Under the pieces are notes generated by a model that saw nothing but the letters and a program-made list of their open reading frames with translations, ran no database searches and was not told the DNA's origin. Source: Collinsella stercoris DSM 13279 (GTDB taxonomy: Bacteria > Actinomycetota > Coriobacteriia > Coriobacteriales > Coriobacteriaceae). Taken from it: a stretch of 64,000 nucleotides of DNA. Location: the NCBI RefSeq assembly GCF_020735465.1, contig NZ_CP085935.1, forward strand, positions 1,798,001-1,862,000, given 5' to 3'. The first letter of the stretch is position 1. Each line of letters starts with the position of its first letter. Position numbers and translations under genes: made by a program. This document shows positions 47,520 to 60,702 of this stretch, piece by piece.

Positions 47520-48482
47520 TTAGCCCGTGATGCGGGTACCGGAGAGGCCGGCCATGGTCTCGGCAGCCTTGTCGAGGGCACCGATGATGCAGGTGCGGCC
47601 CTTGCGGGAGCGGGCGAACTTGATGGCGGCGCGGACCTTGGGCTCCATGGAACCCTTGCCGAACTGGCCCTCGTCGGCCAGGCGCTCGGCCTCGTCGGCG
47701 GTGAGCTCCTCGAGCTCCTCCTGGTTGGGCTTGCCAAAGTTGATGGCAACGTGCTCGACGGCGGTGAGCAGGAACAGGACGTCGGCGGAGCAGTCCTCGG
47801 CGAGGAGCTCGCCGCCCATGTCCTTGTCGATAACGGCGGCCACGCCCTTGTAGCAGCCCTTGTTCTCGTAGTCGCGGACCACGGGGATGCCGCCGCCACC
47901 GCAGGCGATGACGATGAACTCGTTATCGAGGAGGTTCAGGATGGAGTCGGCCTCGACGATCTTCTTGGGCTCGGGGGAAGCCACAACGCGACGCCAGCCG
48001 CGCCCGGAGTCCTCGACAAAGGTCATATCCGGGTTCTCGGCCATGATCTCCTTGGCCTGCTCCTCGGTGTAGAACGGGCCGATGGGCTTGGTGGGGTTGG
48101 CGAACGCGGGATCGTCGGGGTCGCACTCGATCTGGGTGACGACGGTGGCGGCGTGCCAGCGCTTGTAGCGCTTGTGCATCTCGCGGCCGATGCCCTGCTG
48201 CAGGTGGTAACCGATGTAACCCTGGGACATGGCGCCGCACTCGGGCAGGTCCATGGAGGGGGTGCCGATGGCGTCGTGCGCGGCGGCGAAGGCGTTCTGG
48301 ATCATTCCGACCTGCGGGCCGTTGCCGTGGGTGATGATGATCTCGTTGCCCTGCTCGATGAGGCCCAGGAGGGCATGAGCGGCGTGGTTGACCTTCTCGA
48401 TCTGCTCGGCGGGGGTATCGCCGAGAGCGTTGCCGCCAAGGGCCACGACGATACGGTCGGGTTTGCCGTAAGGCTTGGACAT
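47520..48482 (-). CDS. arcC: Carbamate kinase
   Basis: The product of 320 residues makes ATP from carbamoyl phosphate and ADP, the last step of arginine deiminase or other carbamoyl-phosphate pathways. The N-terminal VVALGGNALGD, IITHGNGPQVGM, GYIGYHLQQG, VIACGGGGIPVVRD and AAVIDKDMGGELLA motifs are all present and the length is normal. It stands alone: arcA, arcB and arcD are not next to it, so its source of carbamoyl phosphate is not clear from the window. AGAGGCAG lies before the ATG. Confidence 0.95.
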   Translation of the reverse strand: MSKPYGKPDRIVVALGGNALGDTPAEQIEKVNHAAHALLGLIEQGNEIIITHGNGPQVGMIQNAFAAAHDAIGTPSMDLPECGAMSQGYIGYHLQQGIGREMHKRYKRWHAATVVTQIECDPDDPAFANPTKPIGPFYTEEQAKEIMAENPDMTFVEDSGRGWRRVVASPEPKKIVEADSILNLLDNEFIVIACGGGGIPVVRDYENKGCYKGVAAVIDKDMGGELLAEDCSADVLFLLTAVEHVAINFGKPNQEELEELTADEAERLADEGQFGKGSMEPKVRAAIKFARSRKGRTCIIGALDKAAETMAGLSGTRITG

Positions 48483-48889
48483 AACTGCCTCTTTTCTAAC
48501 GCATGGTGCCGGTTTGAATATTCACCAGCAGACGTACTTTATGCAATATACCCGCAACTGGCTGTTGTCGCTTCGGTCTTTTTGTTTGTCTTGGTGAACG
48601 GACGATTATTGGCGATAAACGTTATATCCCAAGGATATGGGCATAATCTCGCCACATTGCTCAATCGTTTTAACAAAGGGCGTCTCTGTATACTCTTCCT
48701 GCCTATTTGGCAAGTATATACATTTCTATACAAGATTGCACTCGAATATACGCGCCTGTTAGCACGGTGGAGTGTCCCGTCCCCCGCACCTCGCGTTTCG
48801 CGGTGAGTCGCTTGTTAAGATTCTCAGTGAATAGCCGCCGACAGCCCGTCACAGCCCGTCCGGTGCATCATCGCTGCGCCTGCCGAGGT
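48483..48889. other. AT-richer spacer upstream of carbamate kinase
   Basis: This stretch has lower GC than the surroundings and presumably holds the arcC promoter; no convincing -10/-35 pair, gene or riboswitch was identified. It passes into the repeat tracts that follow. Confidence 0.4.
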
Positions 48890-49130
48890 TCGGTGCGCTT
48901 GTCAGTGGCTGGAGCTCCGGTGTACCTGCCAGGGGCTGAAGCTCCGGTGTGCCTCTGGATCATCAATCCACTTGCCGGTGGCCGATCCCCGACGCACTCC
49001 CGAATCTTCGGTGCACTTGCTGAAGGCTGGCCCCCGGCGCGCCTCTGGATTATCGGTGCACTTGCCGGCGGCCGATCCCCGACGCACTCCCGAATCCTCC
49101 ATGCACTTCTCAAACTTCGATGCACCTGGA
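48890..49130. repeat. 45-bp degenerate tandem repeat
   Basis: Units of 44-45 bp alternate between gcctctggatnatc and gcactcccgaatc starts, each followed by ggtgcacttgcnggnggc and gatccccga. A 90-bp super-unit is nearly repeated from 48951 to 49041 (gcctctggat at both). On the minus strand the 15-codon unit reads like KCTEDSGVRRGSATG in a 94-residue frame at 48902-49186, but no ribosome binding site is seen, so coding is doubtful. Confidence 0.75.
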
Positions 49131-49306
49131 AACCGTTTTCCAGGCGAGAAATGGTCGCCACCTGCACTGAAGTTCACAAAGTGCATCGGGTTTTACAAGC
49201 GCATCAAAGATCGCCAAGCGCACGCAGATTCGCCAAGCGCATCGCAGCTCTTCTCGTGCACCGCCGCTCTTCTCGTGCACCGATGATCGTAAAACGCACA
49301 TACATC

Positions 49307-49471
49307 ACGTTTTTCCATCCTACTTTTAGAGTTTTAACTACGCTTTTCCATCATGTTATTGGATGTTTTACTACGTTTTTCCATCCCATTTTTGATCGAG
49401 TTGCCACGCTTTTCCAACACAGTTTTAGCCTGCTTGATTGCGTTTTCCATCTCGGATTCGCCTCGGCAGGC
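49307..49471. repeat. 33-bp tandem repeat, five units
   Basis: The word ttttcca recurs at 49311, 49344, 49377, 49410 and 49443, exactly 33 bases apart, in otherwise strongly diverged AT-rich units. On the minus strand the 11-codon unit reads W-K-(N/S)-V-V in one frame, interrupted by a stop, and MEKRS-like in another. It may be a decayed peptide-repeat gene or a non-coding satellite. Confidence 0.75.
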
Positions 49472-49495
49472 TGTGTATTCCAGCACACACACGAA

Positions 49496-49527
49496 CGCCC
49501 CCGCCGGAAATGAATCCGACGGGGGCG
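49496..49527 (-). terminator. Probable terminator after nifJ
   Basis: A 12-bp stem with one mismatch (cgcccccgccgg / ccgacgggggcg) and an 8-nt loop lies 44 bases past the oxidoreductase stop. The T-run after it on the minus strand is weak (ttcgtg). Confidence 0.55.
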
Positions 49528-49570
49528 CATCAGGCGCTATGCGCTGCGGCTCAAAGCCCGTTTTAGGCGA

Positions 49571-53113
<3,543 letters not shown>

Positions 53114-53399
53114 ATACCCCTCTCCTCTCGACTAGGTATATAAGGCGCCGGGGGTCACGTCGGCCCCCGGTATGTTCGCATGGGCGGATGCGTCGAACAG
53201 CGGTGCCCCGCGCCTCCGCCATGCACTCGCGCGGCAGGACAAAGTGCCACGCGGGATACGCATGCAAACTCATTGTACCCCCCGAGATTACTTATAGAAG
53301 GACAATCTGAGAGAGTCGGTGAGCGTATGTTTTCGCAGGTAGATTTGGTTATATTGCAGTGCGTTCAACACTTTTGCGCGCCGGCGGGGCAAGCGGCGG

Positions 53400-53996
53400 C
53401 TACAGCGCGCGACGGGCCTCGATGGCGCGGCCCAAGGTAAGCTCATCGGCGTATTCAAGATCGCCGCCCACGGGCAGGCCGCTCGCCAGACGCGTGACGG
53501 TGATGCCGAGCGGCTTGATGGTGCGGGCGAGGTAGCTCGCGGTGGTCTCGCCCTCGATGTTGGGATTGGTGGCGATGATGACCTCTTCGATGTCCTCCGC
53601 GCCCAAGCGGGCGAGCAGCTCGCGAACATGAAGCTGGTCGGGGCCGATCTTGTCCATGGGGCTGATCACGCCGCCCAGCACGTGGTACAGGCCGTGGTAG
53701 CTGCCGGTGCGCTCAATCGCCGTGACGTCGCGCGGCTCGCCCACCACGCAGATCCGGTTGCGGTCGCGGGACATGTCCTCGCAGATGGCGCACTCGTCGC
53801 CGGTGGCGTAGTTGAAGCAGCGGCTGCAGAAGTGGACCTCGTTTTTGACCATGAGAATGGCGTCGGCAAGACGGCGGGCCTCCTCGGCATCAGCCTCGAG
53901 AAGGTAATACGCGATGCGCTGAGCGCTCTTGGGGCCGATGCCGGGCAGGCGGCCCAGCTCATCGAGGAGAATTTGAAGGCTGCGGTCTGCACTCAT
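53400..53996 (-). CDS. recR: Recombination mediator RecR
   Basis: The product of 198 residues helps load RecA in the RecFOR repair route. It shows the helix-hairpin-helix ([20 protein letters not shown]), the zinc finger [16 protein letters not shown] and the Toprim domain ([29 protein letters not shown]). The start MSADRSLQ is preferred over an ATG 21 bases upstream by the GGAG box position and family length. It follows ybaB and dnaX in the order conserved across bacteria. Confidence 0.95.
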   Translation of the reverse strand: MSADRSLQILLDELGRLPGIGPKSAQRIAYYLLEADAEEARRLADAILMVKNEVHFCSRCFNYATGDECAICEDMSRDRNRICVVGEPRDVTAIERTGSYHGLYHVLGGVISPMDKIGPDQLHVRELLARLGAEDIEEVIIATNPNIEGETTASYLARTIKPLGITVTRLASGLPVGGDLEYADELTLGRAIEARRAL

Positions 53997-54213
53997 GATG
54001 CCGCTCCAACAGATCAAAGTTTACGGGTAGGTGGCTTACGCGGGCAGGTGGCTTGCGGGTGGACAATCCATCGGCGAGTCGCACGGCGGGCGCGCCCGGG
54101 CACCCTCGCGAAAAAACAAGGCGTCAAGGCGGCCGCTGGCGTCAAGGCGGCCGCCCGACGCCCAAACGACTCATCCCGGGAACCGCAACCCAGCTCCCGG
54201 GGTGTCCTGCTCT

Positions 54214-54540
54214 TTAGAACGGCATGCCCGGGATGCCGGCGCCCATGCCACCCGTCACGGCGCTCATGCGCTTGTTGGCGATCTCGGCAACGCCGCGGCA
54301 CGCCTCGTTGACGGCGGCCACGATCATGTCCTGCAGCATCTCGACGTCCTCGGGATCGAGGGCATCGGGGTCGATGGTGACCGACTTGAGCTGCATGGCG
54401 CCATCGACGGTGACCTTGACCATGCCGCCGCCGGCGCTGGCGTCGACGGTGACCTCGCTCATGCTCTCCTGGGCCTCGGCGAGCTTTTGCTGCATCTGCT
54501 GAGCCTGCTTCATGAGCTGATTCATGTTGATACCGGCCAT
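54214..54540 (-). CDS. ybaB: YbaB/EbfC nucleoid-associated protein
   Basis: The product of 108 residues is a small DNA-binding protein of the YbaB/EbfC family: NMNQLMKQAQQMQQKLAEAQ coiled start, VDASAGGGMVKVTVDG and LDPEDVEMLQDMIVAAVNEA are typical. GAGGAG lies before the ATG. It lies between dnaX and recR, the usual order. A 217-base gap follows before recR. Confidence 0.95.
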   Translation of the reverse strand: MAGINMNQLMKQAQQMQQKLAEAQESMSEVTVDASAGGGMVKVTVDGAMQLKSVTIDPDALDPEDVEMLQDMIVAAVNEACRGVAEIANKRMSAVTGGMGAGIPGMPF

Positions 54541-54649
54541 GGGTTCTCCTCACTCACTGAGCCTGCAACGCGAGTTGACGCGCGCAGGCGAATAATCCAG
54601 AAGGCATGGTACCACGGGGCGCGGCCGGCCGATCGGCCCGCGCCCCGTG

Positions 54650-54846
54650 CGATTGCCACGGCCGGCCGTACGGTGGACGCCGCGCGGTTGCCACGGCTGG
54701 CTGTACGCCGCCTACCGTACGGTTGCCCCGGCCGGTCGTACACCGCCTACCGCACGGTTGCCACGGCCGACCGTACGGTTGCCATGGCCGGTCGCGCGCC
54801 GCCCGCCGTGCAATTGCCACGGCCCGCCGTACAGTGGGCGCCGCGA
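54650..54846. repeat. 35-bp tandem repeat, about six units
   Basis: The word ggttgccacggccg or a close variant occurs at 54651, 54686, 54721, 54756, 54777 and 54812: four steps of exactly 35 bases and one of 21, as if 14 bases were lost from one unit. Each is followed by gtcgtacnccgcctaccg. It lies in the 424-bp spacer between the dnaX stop and ybaB. No gene was seen there. Confidence 0.85.
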
Positions 54847-54964
54847 AATACGTCGAAAAGCCGCCCATATCAAAGCCGCCCACATCGCAAAACAGCGACA
54901 TGGGCGGCTGGGCACATTCGACGAACTCACGAGCGCTCTGCAGCTCGCAGGCACTCTACCGGGA

Positions 54965-57871
54965 CTACTTAAAGACCACGTTGCCCCAGATGCTCTCGAG
55001 GACGGCCTTGGGATCGGCCTCGGCGTCGGAGTCTGCCGCAAGCGAAGGCATGGGGGCTGCCGGCGGGGTGGCGTCCGTCGACGCAGACGCCACCGGCGGA
55101 ACGGGCGCGCCGCTCGCGGGGGCAGAAGGCATCGGTGCCGGGGTGCTTGAGGACGTCGGGGCACTTGAGTGCGCAGCGGGCGTCTGCGCGGCGGGGACAG
55201 AGTTGCCCACCGACCGCTCGGCAGACGCGGACGACGAATCCACCGATGGCACCTCAGCGGGAACGTCAAAGGGAGGGACCTCGTCATCGCCCTCGTACGA
55301 CGCGATAAAGGCGTCGTCGTAGGGAGGCATCTCGTCCTCCCACGCCTTGCGGTCCGCCTCGATATCGCGGTCGCTCAAAATCGTGGGACCGGTTGCCTGG
55401 TCGACGGCGGATGGCGAGGGCTGGGGCGAGGGCTCAACCTGGGGTGAAGGCGCAGCCGCGGGCACTGATGCGGAGGCAGCAGGCGCGGCGGGCAACGCCG
55501 CGGCAGAAGAAGGCGCAGAGGCGGCGCGAGCAGCCGCGGGGGCGGGAGCCGCTGATGTCGGCGGCGTGGCAACCGTGGACGCCTGGACGGGAGCCGAGCC
55601 GGCAGGGGCGGGCGACGCGGCGCGCGGCGCTCCGGGGGCCGCGGGGGCAGAAGGCGCGGCGGAAGCCGAGCCGGCGGAAACGGGTGACGAAGCAGGGGGC
55701 ATGGTCCGAGCTGTGACGGGTGCAGCCGCGGGGGCGGGCGCCTGAGCCGGGGCGAAAGTGGATACCTGAGCGGAAGCAGGCGCCGGAGCCGCGGGGGCCT
55801 TCGCCGCGCCTTCCATCACATACGTCACTGAGCGCTTTCCGAACACCTGGCAGATGATCGGCATGACCAGCTGGCTCGAATCGGGGCGCGTGATCATCTT
55901 GAGCGCGAACGTCGAACCCTTGGGGAATCCGATCGTGAGCGTCTCGCCGTCGTCGCTCACCGCCCGAGAGCTCTGGAGCAGGCCGCCGCGAGAGGGCTGT
56001 TCGGCCGTGATGCGCTTAACGGCATCCGCCCATCGACGCTGCAGGTCGCCCGCGTCGGCCGCCGGCGGGGTCACGGGGCACGCAGCCATTTCGGGCTGGG
56101 AGTCGGCGGCAATCGTGATGCTTTCCTGCGGAGCGGAGGCCCGGGCCGGTGAGGCGGGCGCCCCCTGCGCAGCAGGACGCTCAGCTCCGGCGGGCGCCGC
56201 CTGCGATGCGGGAACCGGGGCGACCTGCGCCCGAGGCGCCGACGGGCCGGTTTGCGTCGCGGCGCCCGCCACAGGCTGCGCAGCCTGGGCGGGAACGGCT
56301 GCAGCGGGGGCGGCAGCAGTCGGAGCGGGAACCGGTCCATTCGACGCCGAGGCAGCAGGTGCCGCCGGTCGAGGCGCCGGGGCAGATCCGGATTGAGCCG
56401 AACGGGGCGCGGCAGCGGACCCGGAAGTCGACGAGCGGACAGAGGGGCTCACGTCCGCCGCGCCAGAAGCGGCAACCGGGCTGCTCGAAGCCCGCGCGGG
56501 ACCCTGGGTCACACACGGATCGGCAGTCGGGGAGGAGACGGGTGCCGGCGCCGCAGCCGAGGCGGAATTCGGAACCACCGGCGCCGCAGAAGTGGCCAAA
56601 GGCACCGCACCGGCGCGTGGGACGGCGTTCGGAGCGCCACCGTGCGGGCCGGCAGCGGCAGCCAGCTGCGCCGCGTCCATGGGGCCACTCAGCACGCCGG
56701 CGGCGAGCTGCACCTCCAGGCGGGCCAGACGCTCGGCCAGCGCCTCGAGGGTCAAATCGGTCTCCGGGCGCGCGAGCCTCGTCAGCGCGATCTCGAGCAC
56801 CAGGCGCTGGTCGGACGCGTTGCGCATCTCGAGCGCGGCGTCGTCCAGCACGGTGAGCGCGCGCGCCAGACGATCGGCGCCCTCGAACAGGCGCGCCTCC
56901 TCCACCAGCGCCGCGACCTCCTCGGGCGTGCCGTCGAACAGCTCGGTCTTGGGGCCCGCAATCGCCGCGGTATACACGTCGCGCACGTGCGCAACCAGGT
57001 CGTGTGTGAGCTCCATCAAATCGTTGCCCTCATCCGCCTGCACGCGCACCAGGCCGAACAGTCCCACCGTGTCGCGCACGGCGATCTTGCAGGCAAATTC
57101 CGAGAGCACCGTCGAGGCAACCTCGCCCAGCAGCGAGCGGGCGTCATCCACGTGCACGGAGCCGTCGCCGAACACCGAAAGCTGCTCGAGCGTGGAGAGC
57201 GCATCGCGCATGCCGCCGCGGGCATGGCGCGCCACGATCTCGAGCGCCTCCTCGTCAAAGGCAAAGCCCTCCTGCTCGCAGATGAACCGCAGACGCCCCA
57301 CGATATCCTCGTTCGAGATGCGGTGGAAGTCGAAGCGCTGGCAGCGCGACAAAATCGTCTCGAGGATCTTTTGCGGGTCGGTGGTGCACAGCACAAAGAC
57401 CACGTGGCTCGGCGGCTCCTCAAGCGTCTTGAGCAGCGCGTTGAACGCCGCCGTGGTGAGCATGTGAACCTCGTCGATGATGTAGACCTTGTACGCGCCG
57501 CGCACGGGGGCAAAGCTCACCGAGTTGATGATCTCCTCGCGCACGTTGTCCACGCCCGTGCGGCTCGCCGCGTCGAGCTCGTACACGTCCGGGTGCGTAC
57601 CCGCCGCGATGGCCTCGCACTCGGGGCACGTTCCGTCCGGCATGCAGCCCGACGCGCCGGTTGCCCGCGCGGCCTCAGAGCCCTCGCACAAAAGTGACTT
57701 GGCGAGAATGCGCGCCATGGTGGTCTTGCCCGTGCCGCGCGGTCCGCAGAACAGGTACGCGTGCGACAGGCGACCCTCGGCCACGGCGTGCTTGAGCGTG
57801 GACACGATATGTTGCTGGCCCACCACGCTCTCGAACGTAAGCGGACGGTACTTTCTATAAAGCGACTCCAT
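54965..57871 (-). CDS. dnaX: DNA polymerase III subunits gamma/tau
   Basis: The product of 968 residues is the clamp-loader ATPase. Domain I-III are conserved: MESLYRKYRPLTFESVVGQQ, CGPRGTGKTTMARIL (residues 42-56), a zinc site with an extended spacing (CEGSEAARATGASGCMPDGTCPEC), VYIIDEVHMLTTAAFNALLK and LSRCQRFDF. From about residue 390 the protein is mostly Ala/Pro/Ser repeats, interrupted at about 604-685 by a conserved block (LQRRWADAVKRITAE to FGKRSVTYVMEG) resembling the tau C-terminal domain. The low-complexity tail of nearly 500 residues is much longer than usual. GGGAGG precedes the ATG. Confidence 0.96.
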   Translation of the reverse strand: MESLYRKYRPLTFESVVGQQHIVSTLKHAVAEGRLSHAYLFCGPRGTGKTTMARILAKSLLCEGSEAARATGASGCMPDGTCPECEAIAAGTHPDVYELDAASRTGVDNVREEIINSVSFAPVRGAYKVYIIDEVHMLTTAAFNALLKTLEEPPSHVVFVLCTTDPQKILETILSRCQRFDFHRISNEDIVGRLRFICEQEGFAFDEEALEIVARHARGGMRDALSTLEQLSVFGDGSVHVDDARSLLGEVASTVLSEFACKIAVRDTVGLFGLVRVQADEGNDLMELTHDLVAHVRDVYTAAIAGPKTELFDGTPEEVAALVEEARLFEGADRLARALTVLDDAALEMRNASDQRLVLEIALTRLARPETDLTLEALAERLARLEVQLAAGVLSGPMDAAQLAAAAGPHGGAPNAVPRAGAVPLATSAAPVVPNSASAAAPAPVSSPTADPCVTQGPARASSSPVAASGAADVSPSVRSSTSGSAAAPRSAQSGSAPAPRPAAPAASASNGPVPAPTAAAPAAAVPAQAAQPVAGAATQTGPSAPRAQVAPVPASQAAPAGAERPAAQGAPASPARASAPQESITIAADSQPEMAACPVTPPAADAGDLQRRWADAVKRITAEQPSRGGLLQSSRAVSDDGETLTIGFPKGSTFALKMITRPDSSQLVMPIICQVFGKRSVTYVMEGAAKAPAAPAPASAQVSTFAPAQAPAPAAAPVTARTMPPASSPVSAGSASAAPSAPAAPGAPRAASPAPAGSAPVQASTVATPPTSAAPAPAAARAASAPSSAAALPAAPAASASVPAAAPSPQVEPSPQPSPSAVDQATGPTILSDRDIEADRKAWEDEMPPYDDAFIASYEGDDEVPPFDVPAEVPSVDSSSASAERSVGNSVPAAQTPAAHSSAPTSSSTPAPMPSAPASGAPVPPVASASTDATPPAAPMPSLAADSDAEADPKAVLESIWGNVVFK

Positions 57872-57914
57872 GGGGAGGCCTCCCTTACAGCCGTGTCGGG
57901 TGCCGCGCGGCGCG

Positions 57915-58109
57915 CTACAGGCCGCGCTCCGCCAGACGGCGGTCTATCTCTTTCAACGTCGAACGGATCGCAAAGAGCTGTTTGTATGTGGCGGATTTTA
58001 CCCTGTTCTCCGCACGGAGCTGTTCCATACGGTGGGAGACCTCGTCAAGCTCATGCCGAACATCCTCCGCGAACTGGTCAAACGCCGCAAGTCGCTCTTG
58101 GTTGTTCAC
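57915..58109 (-). CDS. Small coiled-coil protein upstream of dnaX
   Basis: A GTG-started frame of 64 residues with a helical, charged sequence (QFAEDVRHELDEVSHRMEQL, then AIRSTLKEIDRRLAERGL) suggests a coiled coil. It precedes dnaX by 43 bases in the same direction and could share its transcript. The protein is not recognised. A weak AGAAGGG box is upstream. It is thought real because its amino acid composition is normal for a protein, unlike nearby shadow frames. Confidence 0.6.
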   Translation of the reverse strand: MNNQERLAAFDQFAEDVRHELDEVSHRMEQLRAENRVKSATYKQLFAIRSTLKEIDRRLAERGL

Positions 58110-58238
58110 CCGGCACCGCCCTTCTCCCCTTCCGCCGGCAGCGCATGGCAGCGCCGCCCCGCAAATGTGCGCGCCGCGCTCCTCAGGTCCGCCGCGCCAA
58201 CGTCGCGCGTCGCTTCAATCATACCGCCTCGTCCGGCC

Positions 58239-58517
58239 GCGAACGCCTTGCGACCGGACCGCGCGCCGGAATCCCGCACGCGCCCGCAACGGGCACGAGA
58301 TAGCCGCCGCCCAAGTCGCCGTCGCCGCCCAAGTCGCCGTCGCGACCACTGTCGCCGCAACCGGCGTCGCCGAGTGAGCGCTTTTCCAACGTTTCAACCC
58401 CCTCAAACGTTGGAAAAGCGCTCACTCGGCGCAGGGGGAGGTGCCGGGACGAAGGGGGCCGGCACCGAAGACGCGAATGACGCAAAACGAAAAGATCCAC
58501 TCGCGTGACGCACCGCA
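58239..58517 (+). repeat. Dispersed 280-bp repeat, copy 2, with 64-nt hairpin
   Basis: This copy matches 3211-3497 in the same orientation, with the hairpin at 58368-58431 (27-bp perfect stem, same 10-nt loop). The outer stem reads cgccgag / ctcggcg where copy 1 has catcgag / ctcgatg, so both sides changed together. It lies between the divergent dnaX-side small gene and the kinase gene. No reading frame is shared with copy 1. Confidence 0.85.
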
Positions 58518-58809
58518 AAAGCGATGCCCCGACGCGGCACGCAAGCAGGGCGGGACTGCGAGGACCGCAATGAGAACGAGAGGTGAAGCGGACAGAGCCA
58601 AGAGGGGGCGCCGAAACGAATCCACCCAACACGCGACGCAGGAGGAGGGCGCCAAAACGAAGCCGCCCGGCACGGCGCAGGGGGAAGAACGGCAAAAAGG
58701 GTGACGAACCTGCGGATTCGCGGGGCGGCAGGGCGCGCGTGGTAGAATGCGGCGTACACCAAGCGGTCGCAAGGCCGGGAAACGTAGCTCAAACGCACCA
58801 AGGATGGCC
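58518..58809. other. Spacer before the kinase operon
   Basis: A 41-bp duplication is visible (ggcgccgaaacgaa at 58608 and ggcgccaaaacgaa at 58649, each followed by cc-rich sequence). A possible -10 box tagaat lies at about 58742. No gene is called here. Confidence 0.45.
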
Positions 58810-60702
58810 ATGCCGCTGTTCTCCTCACGCCCCTCGCGCCAAACCGGCGCGCTCAACAATATCCCAACACCCCGCACCGGTCTGGGCAACGCGCACATCG
58901 CGCCGCCGCCCCCAGCCGGCTCCGCGGCGTCCTCACTCCTCAAGCGCTACCGTCCGCTCGAAACCCGCGCGGCGGGCGGGTTTGGCAGCGTAGAGATCTG
59001 CCTCGATGGGCGCCTCCAGCGCCGCGTGGCCATCAAGCGCATGCCGCTCGCCTCGCCGTACAACCGCACGTCCACCGAGACCACCGCCACCGCGCTTGCG
59101 GAGGCGCGCACAGCGAGCATGCTGCAACACCCCAACATCGTGCAGGTCATCGACTTCACCTACGACAGCGCCTATGCATACCTGGTCATGGAGTACGTGG
59201 ACGGCATGAGCCTCGAGGAGTTCCTCTCACAGGTCGACGGCCACTCGCTCACCTACGACGAGGCCTCCTGCATCGCCGACGCGCTGGTGCAGGCGCTCGC
59301 CTTTGCCCACGAGAACGGCGTGCTGCACCTCGACATCAAGCCGGCCAACGTTCTCATCGACCGCAGCGGCCACGTCAAGCTCGCAGACTTTGGCATGGCA
59401 ACGCTCGCGAGCGCAGCGGGCTTTGGCGGCGCGCGCGGGGGCACCATCGGCTACATGGCGCCCGAGCAGCTCAACGGCGAGATAGTGGACGAGCGCAGCG
59501 ATGTGTTCTCGCTCGCCGCCGTGCTCTACGAGTCGCTATGCGCCACCGCCCCGTTCCGCGCGGGAACCCCCGCCGACTCGCTCAAGAACATCGAGAAGGG
59601 CGTCCTGTACCCCAGCGACCTGCTGCCCGATATCCCCGAGACCGCGGAGCACGCGCTGCTGCGCGCCCTCTCCCCCAACGCCGACGACCGCATGATCGAC
59701 GTGGGCGAGTTTGGCGACGGCTTTCTACCGGGGCTCGGCAACCCGCGCGAGGGCCGCCGCAGCCTGGCGCGCATCATCGCCCGCCTCACCTCGGACGAGG
59801 GGGAGCCGAACGACGGCGAGACCGAGGCGCAGGGTCGCGTATGGGAACTCGACCCCGCCGAGGGCTACCTGGGCAGCCGCACGGGAAGGGCGCGCGCCTA
59901 CGCCCTGGGCGCCGTGAGCGGCCTTGCCGTCACGGCCGTCTCGTGGTCCCTGCTGGGCGACCTGCACGTGGGGAGCGCCCTGGCGCGCGGCGTGACCGCC
60001 ATGGGCATTGGCGTTGGCGCCGCCCTCGCGCCGCAAATCGGCTCGGCGCTCGCCGTCGGGGGGTTGCTCATGCTCGTCCTCAACAACACGCCGCTGCTCT
60101 CGGCGCTGCCCGTCGCCATCCTGTCCTTTGCCATGTTCGCCGCATGGTGGCTCGTGTGGGGCCGCCTGCAACCGGCCGCCTCGGCCACCTTCGCCGCCGC
60201 GGCGGCTCTCGCCCTCGCATGCGGGGACGCGGCCCTCGCAGCCCCCGTGACAGCCGTGCTCGCCGCGTATTTCCTCGCGCCCGCGCACGCCGCCACCTCG
60301 ACCGGCTGCGGCCTCGCGTTCGCCCAGTTGCTCCTCGCCGCGCACGCCGCAGGGGGCAGCCTGCCCTTTGGCGCCACGCTCCAAGCGCTCCTCACTCCCT
60401 CGTTCCTGGTTCCCGCCGCCGGCTTTTCCGCCCTGGCCGCAGGGGCGAGCTGGGTCCTCGACCGCACCTGGGAGGCACACCAAGACAGTCGGCCAACCGG
60501 CCTTCTCACCGCCCTGTACCTGCTGCTTCCCGTAGCATCCGTAGCCCTGCGCTATCTTGCGCAGCCTATGGAAATTGCCGCCGTGCCCGCCATCGAGGTC
60601 GCTGCGGCTGCAGGACTCGGGTGCCTATCCTCTATAATCGTTTGGATATGCATGTTTTCGCTCGGATATAGACGAGAAACCACGGAAGGTGATCGTTCGT
60701 GA
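58810..60702 (+). CDS. Membrane Ser/Thr protein kinase
   Basis: The product of about 630 residues has an N-terminal cytoplasmic Hanks-type kinase domain: glycine loop AAGGFGSVEI, lysine in VAIKRM (about residue 76), catalytic loop HLDIKPANVL (about 173), LADFGMA and GTIGYMAPEQL. The catalytic loop has HLD in place of HRD. Instead of one helix and PASTA repeats, the C-terminal half (from about residue 366) has about eight hydrophobic segments (for example ALGAVSGLAVTAVSW and VAILSFAMFAAWWLVWG). It starts an operon with two FHA proteins and a PP2C phosphatase and overlaps the next start by four bases. AAGGA supports MPLFSSRP as start. Confidence 0.88.
   Translation: MPLFSSRPSRQTGALNNIPTPRTGLGNAHIAPPPPAGSAASSLLKRYRPLETRAAGGFGSVEICLDGRLQRRVAIKRMPLASPYNRTSTETTATALAEARTASMLQHPNIVQVIDFTYDSAYAYLVMEYVDGMSLEEFLSQVDGHSLTYDEASCIADALVQALAFAHENGVLHLDIKPANVLIDRSGHVKLADFGMATLASAAGFGGARGGTIGYMAPEQLNGEIVDERSDVFSLAAVLYESLCATAPFRAGTPADSLKNIEKGVLYPSDLLPDIPETAEHALLRALSPNADDRMIDVGEFGDGFLPGLGNPREGRRSLARIIARLTSDEGEPNDGETEAQGRVWELDPAEGYLGSRTGRARAYALGAVSGLAVTAVSWSLLGDLHVGSALARGVTAMGIGVGAALAPQIGSALAVGGLLMLVLNNTPLLSALPVAILSFAMFAAWWLVWGRLQPAASATFAAAAALALACGDAALAAPVTAVLAAYFLAPAHAATSTGCGLAFAQLLLAAHAAGGSLPFGATLQALLTPSFLVPAAGFSALAAGASWVLDRTWEAHQDSRPTGLLTALYLLLPVASVALRYLAQPMEIAAVPAIEVAAAAGLGCLSSIIVWICMFSLGYRRETTEGDRS

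Noticed and set aside
48902..49186. 94-residue minus-strand frame with 15-residue repeats
   Set aside because: No ribosome binding site and the frame simply follows the 45-bp DNA repeat; kept as a repeat, with coding noted as a possibility.
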